NCBI RefSeq assembly: GCF_009727055.1
Contig: NC_052357.1
Coordinates: forward strand, 8,417,574-8,481,573
Length of the DNA stretch: 64,000 nt
Source: Benincasa hispida
Lineage: Eukaryota; Streptophyta; Magnoliopsida; Cucurbitales; Cucurbitaceae
Direction: 5' to 3'
The position numbers and the translations under genes were made by a program. Positions within the stretch are counted from its first letter, which is position 1. Each line of letters opens with the position of its first letter. Of this stretch, positions 24,501-35,640 are shown piece by piece. Under the pieces are notes generated by a model, which was not told the origin of the DNA, did no database searches, and saw nothing but the letters and a program-made list of their open reading frames with translations.

Positions 24501-25520
24501 GAAAAGTATGTTTGATCATTCTGTATTCTATCGACGATCTGACAATGGTATTACTTTGCTTGTTCTATATGTTGATTATATCGTTATCATTGAAAATGAT
24601 GTATCAGATATATTCTCTCTCAAGACTTTTCTCCAAGGTCAATTTCATACCAAATATTTGGGGACGTTGAAGTATTTCTTGGGTATTGAAGTAATGAGAA
24701 GCAAGAAAGTTATTTACTTGTCCCAACGAAAATACATACTTGATTTGTTGTTGAGACAAGTAAGCTAGGAGTCAAATCATGTAGTACTCCGATGATACCA
24801 AATTTGCAACATACTATGGAAGGATAATTGTTTAAAGATCCTGAGAGATATAGAAGATTAGTTGGAAAGTTGAATTATTTAACAATGACACGACCTGACA
24901 TTGCCTATTCTGTGAATATTGTGAGTAAGTTTATTTCTTCCCCAACTGTGGGTCATTGGGTTGTAGTTGAAAAAATCCTATGTTATCTAAAAGCTACACC
25001 TGGACGTAGAATCTTATATAAAGATCATGGTCATACAAGGGTTGAATATTTTTCAGATGCTGATTGGGCTAAATCTCAAGAAGATAGGAGATCGACCTAT
25101 GGATATTATGTTTTTGTAGGAGGAAACTTGGTGTCGTGGAAAAGTAATAAGCAGAATGTAGTTTCACGTTCAAGTGCTGAGTCAGAATATAGAGTTATGG
25201 CACAATCTGTGTGTGAAATAGTATGGATACATCAACTCTTATCTGAGATGGGCTTCAGTGTTACTATGCCAGCTAAACTATGGTATGATAATCAAGCTGC
25301 TCTCCACATTGCATCCAAATCAGTATTTCATGAACGAACTGAACCATTGAAATGGATTGTCATTTTATTCACGAGAAAATACAAGAAGGGTTGATATCTA
25401 CCGGATATGTGAAGACTGAAAAACAGTTAGGAGATATCCTTACTAAAGCAATAAATGAAGCAAGAATAAGCTATTCGTGCAACAAGCTGAACATGATTGA
25501 CATATTTGCTCCACTTTGAG
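21503..25520 (+). pseudogene. Outer copia gag-pol remnant
   Basis: Order on the plus strand: gag (21503 on; GSNYYDWMIQF), zinc knuckle (about 22230-22275; CHYYDNPGHMKRAC, with the second Cys replaced by Tyr), protease (about 22500; DFSATTHM where DSGATDHM is expected), integrase (about 22780-23600), reverse transcriptase (24049-24768; the catalytic YVDD reads YVDY) and RNase H (24828-25394, well preserved). At least five stops or frameshifts break the frame, and the protease and RT catalytic residues are changed, so it cannot be autonomous. The gag-protease-integrase-RT-RNase H order proves Ty1-copia. A polypurine tract (about 25515-25526) leads into the 3' LTR. Confidence 0.85.
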
Positions 25521-25526
25521 AGAGAA

Positions 25527-25686
25527 TATTATAATATGTATTTATATTGTAATTATGATTAGTTGTCCTTTATTATAATTTTATATCTTCTAGATTAAGG
25601 TTTCTTTGCTGCCTATATATATGTGTGTGTATCTTCAGCCTAATTGAATAATAAGATCATTATTTTCTCCAAAAGTATTGAGAACA
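25527..25686 (+). mobile_element. 3' LTR of outer copia element
   Basis: A 160-bp match to 10032-10188, preceded by the purine tract TTTGAGAGAGAA. Its first bases are TATT rather than TGTT. The last bases are AGAACA, followed by AAGTG, near-identical to the 5' flank. Confidence 0.85.
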
Positions 25687-25745
25687 AAGTGAAAACCATT
25701 AACACTATCTACCAATAACAATCAATAATCAACACAATATTTAGT

Positions 25746-25802
25746 GGTTTTATCACTATCTATTTGTGGTAGACAGTGATGGAACACTATCACTCTCTAT
25801 CA
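25746..25802. repeat. Palindromic GATAGACAGTGATAG minisatellite
   Basis: The same palindromic unit as at 2.7, 3.2, 8.3, 9.3 and 9.8 kb. Its presence on this side of the copia element supports that 2.4-26 kb was once one locus. Confidence 0.65.
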
Positions 25803-25809
25803 CAACTAC

Positions 25810-25910
25810 TTTGGTTTTATCTTCTTCTTCTCTTCATATTTTATTTTGTTTCCTTTTGCTTTGCTTGTTGATGATTTAGCTTTGACCACTTTTTGTTTTT
25901 TATTTGCCAT
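25810..25910 (-). pseudogene. Putative first exon of the DUF1985-type gene
   Basis: It starts with ATG at 25910 and encodes a very basic Lys-rich peptide (MANKKQKVVKAKSS…). A possible GT donor lies at 25809. The composition and position fit the N-terminal exon of transposon-borne DUF1985/Ulp1 genes. The link to the exons at 8.1-9.2 kb, about 16 kb away across the copia insertion, is inferred from shared flanking repeats. Confidence 0.35.
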
Positions 25911-25979
25911 CTATTTACATAAAATTAGGTTTAATAAGGTTTATAAGTATGATTAAATGGAAGAGTTGATGAAATGAAA

Positions 25980-26240
25980 AAAAAAAAGAATGATTATAAC
26001 CTTGAAGAGTTGATCTGATGATAGATTGTAACCTTGAAGAATCAACAGCAGCGATGGGAGAAGAAGATGAAGCAACAGTGACAGAGGAAGAACAAAAAGA
26101 AGAAGAAGTAGTAACAGTAGTGGGAGAAGAAGATGAAGCAGCGGAAGAAGAAGAAGCTGACGATTGAAGAGATAGAGTGCAATAGATGGTTATCGTGTAC
26201 TGTTTGATGAAGAAGAAGTCGTTGTCGTTGAAAAGAGACA
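25980..26240. repeat. Purine-rich GAAGAAGAtGAAGCA stretch
   Basis: Degenerate GAA/GAAGATGAAGCA units on the plus strand. The open frame on the minus strand is only Ser/Thr codons from this repeat, so I do not call a gene. It may be the 5' region of the MULE-borne gene. Confidence 0.5.
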
Positions 26241-27154
26241 TGGGAAGACGGTTAATCGTGGGTATCAGGCGGGTTTGATGGGTAATCTGATTAATTGTGG
26301 GTAGGTTTGAATGGGTAATCCGATTTTTGTGTGGGTTGAGGATTTTTCTGGTATTTCACTACTGTGGGTTGGGCTTTTGGACAATTTACATTGATTTTAT
26401 TGTATTATTTAATTCATTTTGGGCTGGGTATATATTTTACTATTCAGGTAAATATCTTGTGCTTTTTTATTACATTTTCCCTGTAAAAAATGAATCCATT
26501 AAAATTTAAAAATATATATGACAAAATATATTATTTGAAAGAATAGTATTATAATATATTTATTTAAATTGTTAAGAAGTTAGTAAATTTTTAGGGAAGC
26601 TAGTATGTATCAACTTTTACTTTACATGATAGTTAAAATTAAAAAGTGATTCTAATATATTAATAAATAATTTATTTTATCAAATAACCTAGGTAGTTAA
26701 GATTTTCCCATAATCACTTTTAACGACGACAAACGTAATCCCAAACGGGATTGAATTTGGTCAACCCCTAGGTCTTATGATTAAAGAACATCAATTCCAA
26801 GACTTATTATCATTTGATTTTTGACAATTGTGCTTGTTTTATTATATTTTTTTAGCTATGGTTTTCATCTTTCTCACAAAAAAACATTTGAGAATTCATA
26901 CGTTTAGAAATATAAATAAACTTTTAAGAACTACTATTTTTTATAGTATTTTTTTAAAATATATCTAAAAAAGTAAATAACCAAACAAAGAAATTCACAA
27001 GTGAAAAAAGTGTCTATAAATTTAATTGTAAAAAACAAAGAAAGGTTACTTTTATAGTTCATGAGTATTCAACTATAAGTGTATTTGATCCATAAAGTTT
27101 CAAAATATTATATTTTAATCACCTATTTTTTTTTCATAGAAATGTAATCACCTA
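26241..27154. other. AT-rich intergenic DNA, no gene seen
   Basis: Short repeated 'gggtaatc(t/c)gatt' units occur at 26280-26325, possibly near the end of the Mutator-like element. The rest is AT-rich and holds nothing I recognise. Confidence 0.5.
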
Positions 27155-27530
27155 GGGGCATTGGAGTTGATTATTATAGTTAATAAGTTATAGTAGTTAA
27201 TGTGTTATAATAATTAGTATTTGGAGTGTAGACTATATTAGTTTGGGTTAAAATAGTTTGTGTTTAGGGGGTAAATTTTTGTTTTGGTAGAAAATAATAA
27301 ACACAATTTTTGTTTTGGTAGAAAATAATAAACACTATAACAAAGATGAAAAGAAAGGATGAGTTAAAAATAGTAAATACTAAACCAAAAAAAAATTTGA
27401 AATAGTATTTACTATATACATAATACAGTTTTGTAAATAATTATACACATCATTATTATTGTTGTGTCCCAAATATGGAGTGAACTATAATGATCACTCT
27501 ACAAACTTCTGGTTGGTGTCCAAACGACCC
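27155..27530. mobile_element. Small PIF/Harbinger-like MITE candidate
   Basis: The ends are GGGGCATTGGAG (27155) and CCAAACGACCC (27530), an imperfect inverted pair of the common plant form GGGTCGTTTGG. The flanking triplets CTA and TTA resemble a TWA duplication with one change. Internal sequence is AT-rich with no coding capacity. Confidence 0.4.
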
Positions 27531-27542
27531 TTAGGTTTTCGA

Positions 27543-28302
27543 CTATGAAGCACAGATACTTCATGTGAGGCAAAGAATCAGTATCAGACACGTATCAGAT
27601 ACCGATACTTCCAGATACATATTTGACACGCGATTTGACGTATCTATACATACTTTCTATATACGTATATGACACGCGATTTGACGTATCTATTTTATGC
27701 GTACTTTTTTTTTAAAAAAAAAACAAGTAACTCATTTAATCTTTCCCAATCTAAAATTAGGCAACCTATTTAAAAATCTCACTACTCGAGTTCGAAACTA
27801 AAAGAAAAAATAAATAAATAGCAAACCAAACTCTATACTAGAATCATTTAATCTCAATCTTCACATTTGGGTCTCCACAAAGTCCACCAAAATATAAACC
27901 ATTTGAATATTTTCAACAATAAGTTATTCGTTTATCTTCATACTTCTCTCTTTAATATTCTTCTTCTTTCTTTTTTGCAATATGAGTCACTTTTTTATTA
28001 CATTTTATTAACTATTGTACTTCAACATCTTAGATATTGTTTTTTTTATATTGTACTTCAGTGTTTGTATTCTATTTTGTACTATTGTTATTAATTTGTA
28101 TGCTAAATTTATTTATATTCTAGATTTTTTTAAAGAAAAAAATGTATTTTCAACGTATCAGTATCCTCATTTTTTAGAAATATATATATAAAAAAATGAT
28201 GCATTCTTAGACGTATCCGTATCTTAGTTTTTTAGAAATTGGCGAATTGTCGTATTCGATCGTATCCGTGTCGTGTATCGTATCTGTGTCTGTGTTTCAT
28301 AG
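27543..28302. mobile_element. hAT-type MITE, 760 bp, perfect 8-bp TSD
   Basis: The perfect 8-bp duplication GTTTTCGA lies at 27535-27542 and 28303-28310. The terminal inverted repeats are CTATGAAGCACAGATAC and, on the other strand, CTATGAAACACAGACAC. Subterminal 'cgtatc' motifs are repeated in both orientations. An 8-bp duplication is the hallmark of hAT elements. No transposase frame is present, so it is non-autonomous. It lies about 580 bp downstream of the receptor-kinase stop codon. Confidence 0.8.
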
Positions 28303-28884
28303 GTTTTCGAAGATAAGTTTAAAATGATTTTAAATAATTTATCATTATTATTTTAAATGTTTATTTGACAATTGAAAATTTAAAATATAATTATTTTTAA
28401 ATATAACAAAATGAGTCAATTTATTTACAAATATAATAAAATGTGAGATGATATCTATTTTGCTATCTTTAAAAATATTTTGAATAATTTTATCGTTTAA
28501 AATAGAGATGGAAGAAGAAACGCCAAAAAGTAGATTGTTCGATGATTGGATCCATGATCCATCGCTGCAATTAAACGAATTTAACGGAAAAAACGAAATC
28601 AATTAGGGCACAGTTATTTACACACATTGAACAAGAACGATTTATGTTTATCTCTGAAATTGCAAAATCCATGAATCTAATTCAAATTCGAGTTCAGTGA
28701 TATTATATAAATCTCAGAAGAAGTATCGTTTCGATTCAACCAATTCAATTACGTCATAGGGAAATTGAATGCTGAAGCCAGAAAGAACGAAGAACAGAAA
28801 GAGCGAGGAACAGTAAAGCCAGTTCGTTGAAATACTTCACATTAGCATGGGATGGAGATCGTTATTTTACGGTGATGGTGCTTT
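28303..28884. other. 3' flank of receptor-kinase gene 1
   Basis: AT-rich sequence probably including the 3' UTR of the gene ending at 28885. No further gene is seen. The part at 28355-28500 ('aaatataa.aaaatg…tttgctatcttt') resembles a dispersed AT-rich MITE, but without clear ends. Confidence 0.4.
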
Positions 28885-31800
28885 TCATCTTGCCTCAGGA
28901 CTGTATGTTGGTAAATTAATGGAAATTGAGAACGTCTCAATGGAATCCCTTGAATTAAGAGAGGGATTCTCTGTCTTCCGACTCATTTCCATGGCCAGGC
29001 AATTCTTCAGTTCTGTTACTACCTGATTCATTGTCGGTCTACTGCTTGAATTTGAAGACACGCAAGCCATCGCTATTTCCACCGATTTCCAAGCAGAATT
29101 GGAGTCGAATTCCCCTTTTAATCTTGGGTCGATCACGTTCCTGATGTCCCCTTGCGCAATCATGGTGGTCGCCCATTGAATTATGTGAACGTTTTTCTGA
29201 GCTCTGGAAATCACTGGTCTGCAAGTAATTATCTCCAACAATACTACTCCGAAGCTATAAACATCACTTTTCTCAGTCAGTCTGTTCGAGGTGTAGTATC
29301 TGCAAGTGCGATATAAGGTAAGATTTGAGCTGTATTTAATCTGTTTCTGTTTCTTCTTTGGTGGATTTTTGCAACTTACGGAGTTAAGTTCGTTAGGAAA
29401 TTGGTTTGACTGAAAGTGATACCTACTCTGGATCAAAGTAACCAGGAGTGCCAGCCACCGTTGTGGACATGTGAGTCTTGCTACCATCATTTGGGAAACT
29501 CTTGGAGAGTCCGAAATCAGCAAGTTTGGCTTGGAAATTGTCTGTTAGCAATATGTTTGTTGTTTTGACATCTCTGTGGACTATGGGGGGCTTACAACCA
29601 TGATGCAGGTACTCCAGTCCTGTATTTTTCAAGATTTGACTGAGTATTTCGTTTTTATGGTGCAAAAGGAATGTTAATAATAATGTATTTGTTGAAAGGA
29701 CCGAGTAAACTCTATAATTTTGTTGAGTTTTCTCACCTTGTGCTGCATCTATGGCTATCCGAAGTCTATCTTCCCAGGTTAAGAGAACTGGACTCTCTGT
29801 GTGCATACATGAACTGATTAAAAGGCCCTTATTGAATTAACACATGAGAAAAGTCTTCTAACTAATTAGCTGAACTTGTATAACACATATACGGTATATT
29901 GTTTGAACTAGTTCCCAAAAATTACCTGAAAGAACCTGTGCCAAGTTACCCTTGGTCATATACTCATAAATAAGTCCAAAGTGGTCTTTTTCGTTCAAGT
30001 ACCCAACAAGGCTTGTCAAGTTTCCATGGTAAACTCTCATGAGAAGTTTCACCTGCACAGATAGATTTAGTATAATATACTAGGACGGGTGGGTTTGGGT
30101 AATTGCACTCGAGTGAAAAAATAATGTGATGTACTGGGACGAGTCATGTAGATCAGAAATTGGAATCTTAATTTTTAGGTTACACTTGCCTCTGTTTGAA
30201 ATTGCTGATAACTATGGGCTGATAGTGGAGATAGCATCTTTACAGCAACTTGAACATTTTCTATGTGACCAAGGTAAACTCTTCCCGAGCCTCCTTCTCC
30301 CACTGGCCTCGCAAAATTTTCTGTCATCCTCACTATCTCAGAATATGTAAATTGTCGCCTTCTTACCTCGAGGGAGTCATTGTTGGATTTGGTATCTTTC
30401 ACCCTTGGGACTGGGACTGTAGAATGATCTTGTGACTTGTTCCGTAATTTCACGATCCAAAAGATGATTGCTGCCACTGTGAGGACGACAAGCAATCCAC
30501 CAACTGATGCTACAACTGGTACAATGAAGCTTTTCTTCTTCTTTTCTGCGCATGAATCTGAGGCACATGCACCATCGAGATTTGGATTATCTTCCACACT
30601 GTCATGAGAACATTTCATTAGAAAACTGGCTATTTATTTATTTATTTTTGATAAATCAAGTAATTCTTCGATGTTCTTTTGATGTATTTGATAATTTCAG
30701 TGTAAACAAATACTGTGGTAATTTCCACTTAGAACAGACCTTAATGTTAGTGAATTGTTGTTCACTCTTTTTAAGAGTTCAGGTGGAAGTGGACCCGTGA
30801 GGTTGTTTTTGTCTAATTTTCTGCGAAGGGTCAGAAAAATATCATATTTCTGCGTTGTTTCAGATTTCCCTTAAAATTTATCTCCAATCCAAGTAACTCA
30901 CATGACTTTGAGGCTTGGCATATTGGCCAAGAAATCAGGTACTTTTCCTGATAAGCTATTATTTGACAAGTCCCTTGAAAAGAAAAATCATTTAGTTCAT
31001 TAGCATTGAATGTGAGATGAATACTTCCGGGGGGGTCAATTTATCTAACAGTTTGGATGAGATTCTTACAAAGTTTGTAACATGGATAAATTGAATATAT
31101 AAGGAGATATTTCGCCGGTCAGGTCACTTGATGACAAGTCCCTAATAAAGAAAAAGAACCAGTAGCTTATTTCAGTTTATACTTACATTCTAATGGACAT
31201 CAAATATGCAATCCGCAATTTATAGGAAAGAATGCACCTACAACGATATGATTCTAGGAGCAGTGTCATTGTTACAAATTAAGCCACTCCACGGATATGC
31301 TTTGGGAAGACATGGGTCTGCTTGCCAGTCTTTGTTTACTCCATATGTCAGCTTAATGCTCATAATGACATTTACTAATTTACAAGACGGCACAATCCAG
31401 ATCATTTTGTATTTGATTGAGAAAGAGACAGACAGACAAACACATAGAGAGAGAGAGAGAGAGAGAGAGAGCAAACCATCCGCTGTGTCCGTTCGTAAAT
31501 CTGAGATATTGATCACTTTATAAACTTCAAATGCATTGATGAGAGGTGGAAGAGTCGAATTCTCAGTTGATACTAACGAGATTTCATATTGGCCATTAGC
31601 ATCGTACAGAGCTGTTTCAGAATAAAAAGTTTTGGTGGACAAGTATATAGGAGATAAAGGTCCAAACAAGTGCTGCCCATTTAGATTGACATTGAAGACT
31701 CTGGTCTGGTTGGCTTGAAGTTTTACAATTTCAGCAAAGGACATGTAAGCGTAGTATTGGGAAGTTACTTCATCTGGATTCCACTTGAACTCCAAGGGAC

Positions 31801-32771
31801 TGCTAGAATTTGTTGGAGTTGCTGCAGTACTCATCACAATAGATGGTACTTCATATATAGCATGGTTTGTGGGATCTACAGTGTTTGATGTACTTACGTT
31901 TGTCCATTTTTTGTAGGTAAAAGGTAACCATATGCGATCAAAAACATCATATCCAAACCTTCATGAGAAGAAAGTAAAGTTCAAAATTATTGAATTTTAG
32001 GCTGAAGGAATATAGACAACATTTAAGAGTAAGATAATAAATCCCAGATTGTTGAACCTGTATGTTTGATCTGTACCAAAATTAGCCCGAGAATAAAGTG
32101 ATAATGATCCGCCTGTTGTTGTATAAGTAGTGTTGGGCAAGGGCCTGAACTCCAGTGCAGAGATGAATGGTGTTCCTTGGTTTATGTTGATGAGACAAAT
32201 ATATATATTATCTGTTAAAGGGATGTGTATGATATCTTTCCAAAGATAAAGGTCTACCTCGGTAAACTCCACCGACCCCCACAAACTTTGTCCAACGTAG
32301 AGATTGAATTTAGGAAGCCTATTGAAGCCGTCATAATTCCCATACAAGAAACTTGCTCGAATCAGATATTTGGTACCTCTATTAATGCTTACATTGTAGC
32401 AGTTTCTAGTCCCAGTTGAAAAGTATCTTAGATTCCAAAACTGTCGTTCATATATATTTTTGTATTTGGAGGTTAAATCTTGACTTTCACCAGTACTTAT
32501 ATAAGCTGCATCTGAAATATAGTTGATGCCTGTGGTCAATTCTTCATAGCTAGAATTTTCTGGTAATCCACAGTCTAGACTTATGAAGCCTGATAAACAT
32601 GGATAATTTTAAAATTTTAAATCGGGAAAGGTAGAGAAAAATCAAGGTTGATAAAACAAGTGTTGGTTTACCTGTTTGATCTTGAGCTAGAACAAGAATT
32701 TGAACTGCAGCTAGACAACCCAATAAACCAAAGAGGAGAGGCCTTAATATTTCCATAATCATCCTCTTCAA
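28885..32771 (-). CDS. Malectin-like LRR receptor kinase, gene 1 (12 exons, 891 aa)
   Basis: A plasma-membrane receptor-like Ser/Thr kinase of the LRR-I class. Relatives such as FRK1/SIRK are induced in immunity and senescence; the ligand is unknown. Exons (minus strand): 32672-32771, 32058-32589, 31477-31958, 31242-31374, 31070-31141, 30902-30973, 30740-30820, 30190-30598, 29926-30052, 29737-29796, 29427-29619, 28885-29299. All phases close. Domains: signal peptide about 1-29, malectin-like about 38-370 ([17 protein letters not shown]), LRRs about 415-485, membrane span 514-540, kinase from about 574. The kinase has P-loop GEGGSG (591-596), Lys611, HRD (704-706), DFG (724-726) and a full activation loop ending DPE, so it should be an active RD kinase. 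The intron after exon 8 has a GC donor (GAG|GCAAGT). Met4 or Met6 could also be the start. Confidence 0.93.
30185..30190 (-). other. Non-canonical GC splice donor in gene 1
   Basis: The exon 8/intron junction reads GAG|GCAAGT. Exon 9 begins after the acceptor tgcag at 30053-30057, and only this GC donor keeps phase 0. GC-AG introns are a known minor class (about 1% of plant introns) and are spliced by the major spliceosome. Confidence 0.75.
31446..31471. repeat. (GA)n microsatellite beside a splice donor
   Basis: A run of about 13 GA units. On the transcript it reads as a CT tract starting 6 nt after the intron 3 donor (GATG|GTTTGC) of gene 1. Confidence 0.9.
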
Positions 32772-32967
32772 TCTCTTTCTACCATTGGAAATAGGATGAG
32801 ATTTGAAAGATGAAGGCGAGAAAAGAAGACGATGTTAAGCTTTAACCAGAACCGATAAATGAGAACCAAAACACAGGGTTGGTGTGTTGCTTAATATCTG
32901 CTTCTAAGTACAGGCGAGCAAAAGAAAGAAAGCTTAGGAAGTGGACGGAGAGGTTGTATTCCTTTAC

Positions 32968-33166
32968 TTGACAACAACGACGAAGACTTAGTTTTATTTT
33001 ATTTATCTACCTTTTTTTAATACATTGTTCAAGTAGCCAACTTAACTGTCTGCATCAGATATATCTTCCAATAAAGATTTCAATAAAAAAAAGAAAATCC
33101 TAATTGTTTTCATTCTCTTGGGAAGTTGACTATTCGACGTTGAGAATATTAAATCTCTGATTGACT
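32968..33166. promoter_or_regulatory. Upstream region of gene 1 with TTGAC (W-box-like) cores
   Basis: TTGACA occurs at 32968, and TTGACT at 33126 and 33161, 200-400 bp upstream of the ATG. W-box cores bind WRKY factors, which are known to drive FRK1-type genes. The cores are short and frequent by chance, so this is only suggestive. An AT-rich TATA-like stretch lies at about 32988-33008. Confidence 0.3.
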
Positions 33167-33169
33167 CAA

Positions 33170-33423
33170 AAGTTTAAGCTGATTGGTGAAGATAAATTTT
33201 AATATTATACTATCTAATACTCTCTCTCTCGCTTGTGGGCTTGAAATATGTAAAAGACTCAACAAGTGGAAATCAATATTCATTGGAAAGGAAATTACAT
33301 TGCAGAGGTTTGAACATAGGACCTTTTGGACTACCTACTTTAATTCCATGATAAATCACCAATTGACCCAAAAGCTTATGTTGATGGGTGAAGGTAAATT
33401 TAATTTTATAACCATCTAACCGA
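33170..33423. repeat. Dispersed plant repeat with direct terminal copies
   Basis: 'aag(t/c)tta.g.tgatgggtgaagataaattta…tatctaa' occurs at 33170-33222 and again at 33368-33423. Between them lies sequence with 'gaggtttgaacataggacct', resembling a tRNA-like B box read in the other direction. It is typical of a short dispersed plant element; its class is not certain. Confidence 0.4.
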
Positions 33424-33459
33424 GAGTGTTGTTGCTTGAGGTTGATTGATGTTTATGTT

Positions 33460-33497
33460 ATATACATATACATACATACATATATATATATATATTA
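33460..33497. repeat. (TA)n/(CATA)n microsatellite
   Basis: Mixed TA and CATA dinucleotide/tetranucleotide run in the region between the two receptor-kinase genes. Confidence 0.85.
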
Positions 33498-34240
33498 TAT
33501 TGAGGGAATGTTTTATGTTATATTTTGAAAGAGTCTAAATATTCCCTCAACGATTTCTTATGATCTTTGACTTGATGATAATTTAATGGATTTTAAAACA
33601 TTGCTGATCTAATTATTTGTGTTCTTAGGAATTGTGATCAGGTAAGCATGTTATTTAGTTTATAATGAGACAGGGGAATATAGCACCAATTATTCTTGAG
33701 TCTAAACTATCAGTTGATTTTTTTATTTTATTACCCATTTCAACTAAGAACCACCTTTTAATTTTTGGGCAAAGCTTGGGATGTTCTGTTTAGAGTATGG
33801 AAACACCGCAAGCATTTATATGCGATTACTACATCAACGTTTCAAATTTAGTGTTATAAACTCTGTCAAGGATGAATTTTTTTTAAGATGGTCAAAGGTT
33901 TTTGCATATGTTGGGTTCTCCGTCAGTATTTTGTGTGCATGTTCTTAAGCTTAGATGACGTTCAAGTTTTCTGGTAAAGCTTTGGTTTGAAAGAGTTCAA
34001 TTACAGGATAAGCTTCTTCATTGGATTGCTCGCTTTGGTTTAGTATGGGTTCAAACCTCTTCACGTTAGATCTAGATTGATTTTATTTCTCCTGCTTTAG
34101 TCCTTTTCTCATATTTTTTCTATTTATTCGTTTCGAAAATTTTAGAAATTTTTGCTTTTGGTTTTCTTGTACTTTGAGCATTAGTCTTTTTTGATTTTAT
34201 CAATAAAAAGTTGTTTCCTTTTTTTTTTTTTATAAAAAAA
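33498..34240. other. Intergenic DNA without a recognisable gene
   Basis: The segment ends with 'atcaataaaaagttgtttcc' followed by a T run (34200-34230), which looks like the 3' end of a transcript-derived insertion. No reading frame supports a protein. Confidence 0.3.
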
Positions 34241-35188
34241 ACTATGTCAAGGATAAAGAAAGGGGATATGTATTTTTTTTTCATTGCACAAAAGTAATGA
34301 ACTTGATGTAGCCTAATTAGCTTCGAGGAGTAATCCTCCAAGAAACAAGGTTGTGAATCTTTTATTAGAATGATGATGTGTCTCATACAAGAGGGGAAAG
34401 ACTCTTATTTATAGAATTTGTTATAAGTGGGGGTAAAATGGGAATTTACCTAGAATAGTACTCAATTAACACTATTCTTCTTTCATCATTCTACCCCTCA
34501 AAAAAGAAAACTCTTCCTCAAATTTTAAAGAAAAAAAAAATGAAGCAAACAAGGTATGAAACAAAATCGTTCAATGGAATATGACCAAACTAACCTCCTA
34601 CATCTTGAACAAAAATATTTTGATCAGAGAGGTAAATTTGAGATAGAAAATCCAACAGTGTCACCAAGCTTAACATCTTCATCGGCCATAAACCCAGAAA
34701 AAATGTTTCCATCATGCTCATTCAAAGGCGTAATCAGAGGACCAAAACCCCTTAAGGAAGTCTTCTTCATCATTTGCTTCAAGTTCTTCAATGTTCTGGT
34801 GATCGATTTTCAATGCAATCAGTGTATCGTTGTTCTTGCTTGATTTTTTTACTTCTACCTTGACGTTTAGAGTTCCGGTGTTTGATACCTTTTCCTCATC
34901 TCCTTTGTTGGACTTTTCTTCTTCATTCGAGACAACTTTCAAATCAACATTGTCAAATTTTTCCTTTTCTTCTACTTTGTTCGTGTGATTTTTGTCCCAA
35001 TCACCTCCGTTAAATACATGGGTCTCAACAAAAAATTTTCCAAATTTATCTTTAAGATTTTTTATTGAAAAGTTTCCAACTGAGATTCCTTTGTTTTTTG
35101 CTTCAATATACAATATTAATTTTTTCTTGAACTTTTGCAAATGAATTGATAGTTGATCGATACTTTGAGTCATTTTCCCAATGAACAT
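34241..35188 (-). mobile_element. Decayed LTR-retroelement fragment (gag-like frame plus LTR)
   Basis: The minus-strand frame 35188-34718 (156 codons) encodes a Lys/Glu-rich protein with a coiled-coil-like start (MTQSIDQLSIHLQKFKKKL…). I see no zinc knuckle or catalytic motif. Downstream (34480-34241) an LTR-like segment has the minus-strand TATA box TCTATAAATAAGAGTC and '…gagacacatcatcattc'. The order fits internal region followed by a 3' LTR on the minus strand. The gypsy-like assignment is a guess; the frame could also be an unrelated decayed gene. Confidence 0.35.
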
Positions 35189-35499
35189 GGAAGTTCTTTT
35201 GCTGTTTTTTTTATTTTCTCCAATGCTATAGGATCAAAGCAGTTATTTTGTTGGATTCTTGAGCATGTTTCAATCTCATAGTAGGTAGTGGACTGATTCA
35301 TTGATTTTCTTAAATAGGAATCAGCCATTTTGGGTTGTATTTCATAATCAAAAGAGTAATTTGAGCCTTAAGCATTCTTCTTGGCTTGCAAAAGTCCATT
35401 TTTGACAATTCTTTAATTTTCTTCTTTCTTATCTTGAATTTTAAAGGGTTTCCCCTAAAAAAAAAAAAGGAATGTTGTTGTAGATACAGGTAGTAAAAG

Positions 35500-35640
35500 G
35501 ATTTGTGTGAAAATTGCCAATGGGAGCTTAGCGGTTAAAGTATGTACCTTTGACAAAGAGATAAGAAGTTTGAATATCCCATCTCACTTGTTGTTAAACT
35601 CAGAAAAAAAAAAAAAGAAAGAAAAAAAGAAGAAGAATCA
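35500..35640 (+). mobile_element. SINE-like segment with A-rich tail
   Basis: It has an A-box-like start (gcttagcggttaaag), a B-box-like 'gtttgaatatcccatc' about 45 nt later, and an A-rich tail (35606-35637). The spacing and tail fit a tRNA-derived SINE, but both boxes are degenerate. Confidence 0.35.

Noticed and set aside
25915..26241. Ser-rich minus-strand open frame
   Set aside because: It is produced by a GAA-type purine repeat on the other strand, with no domain and no conserved composition.
31206..31523. Plus-strand open frame of 105 codons
   Set aside because: It lies antisense to exons 3 and 4 of gene 1 and ends in translated (GA)n microsatellite.
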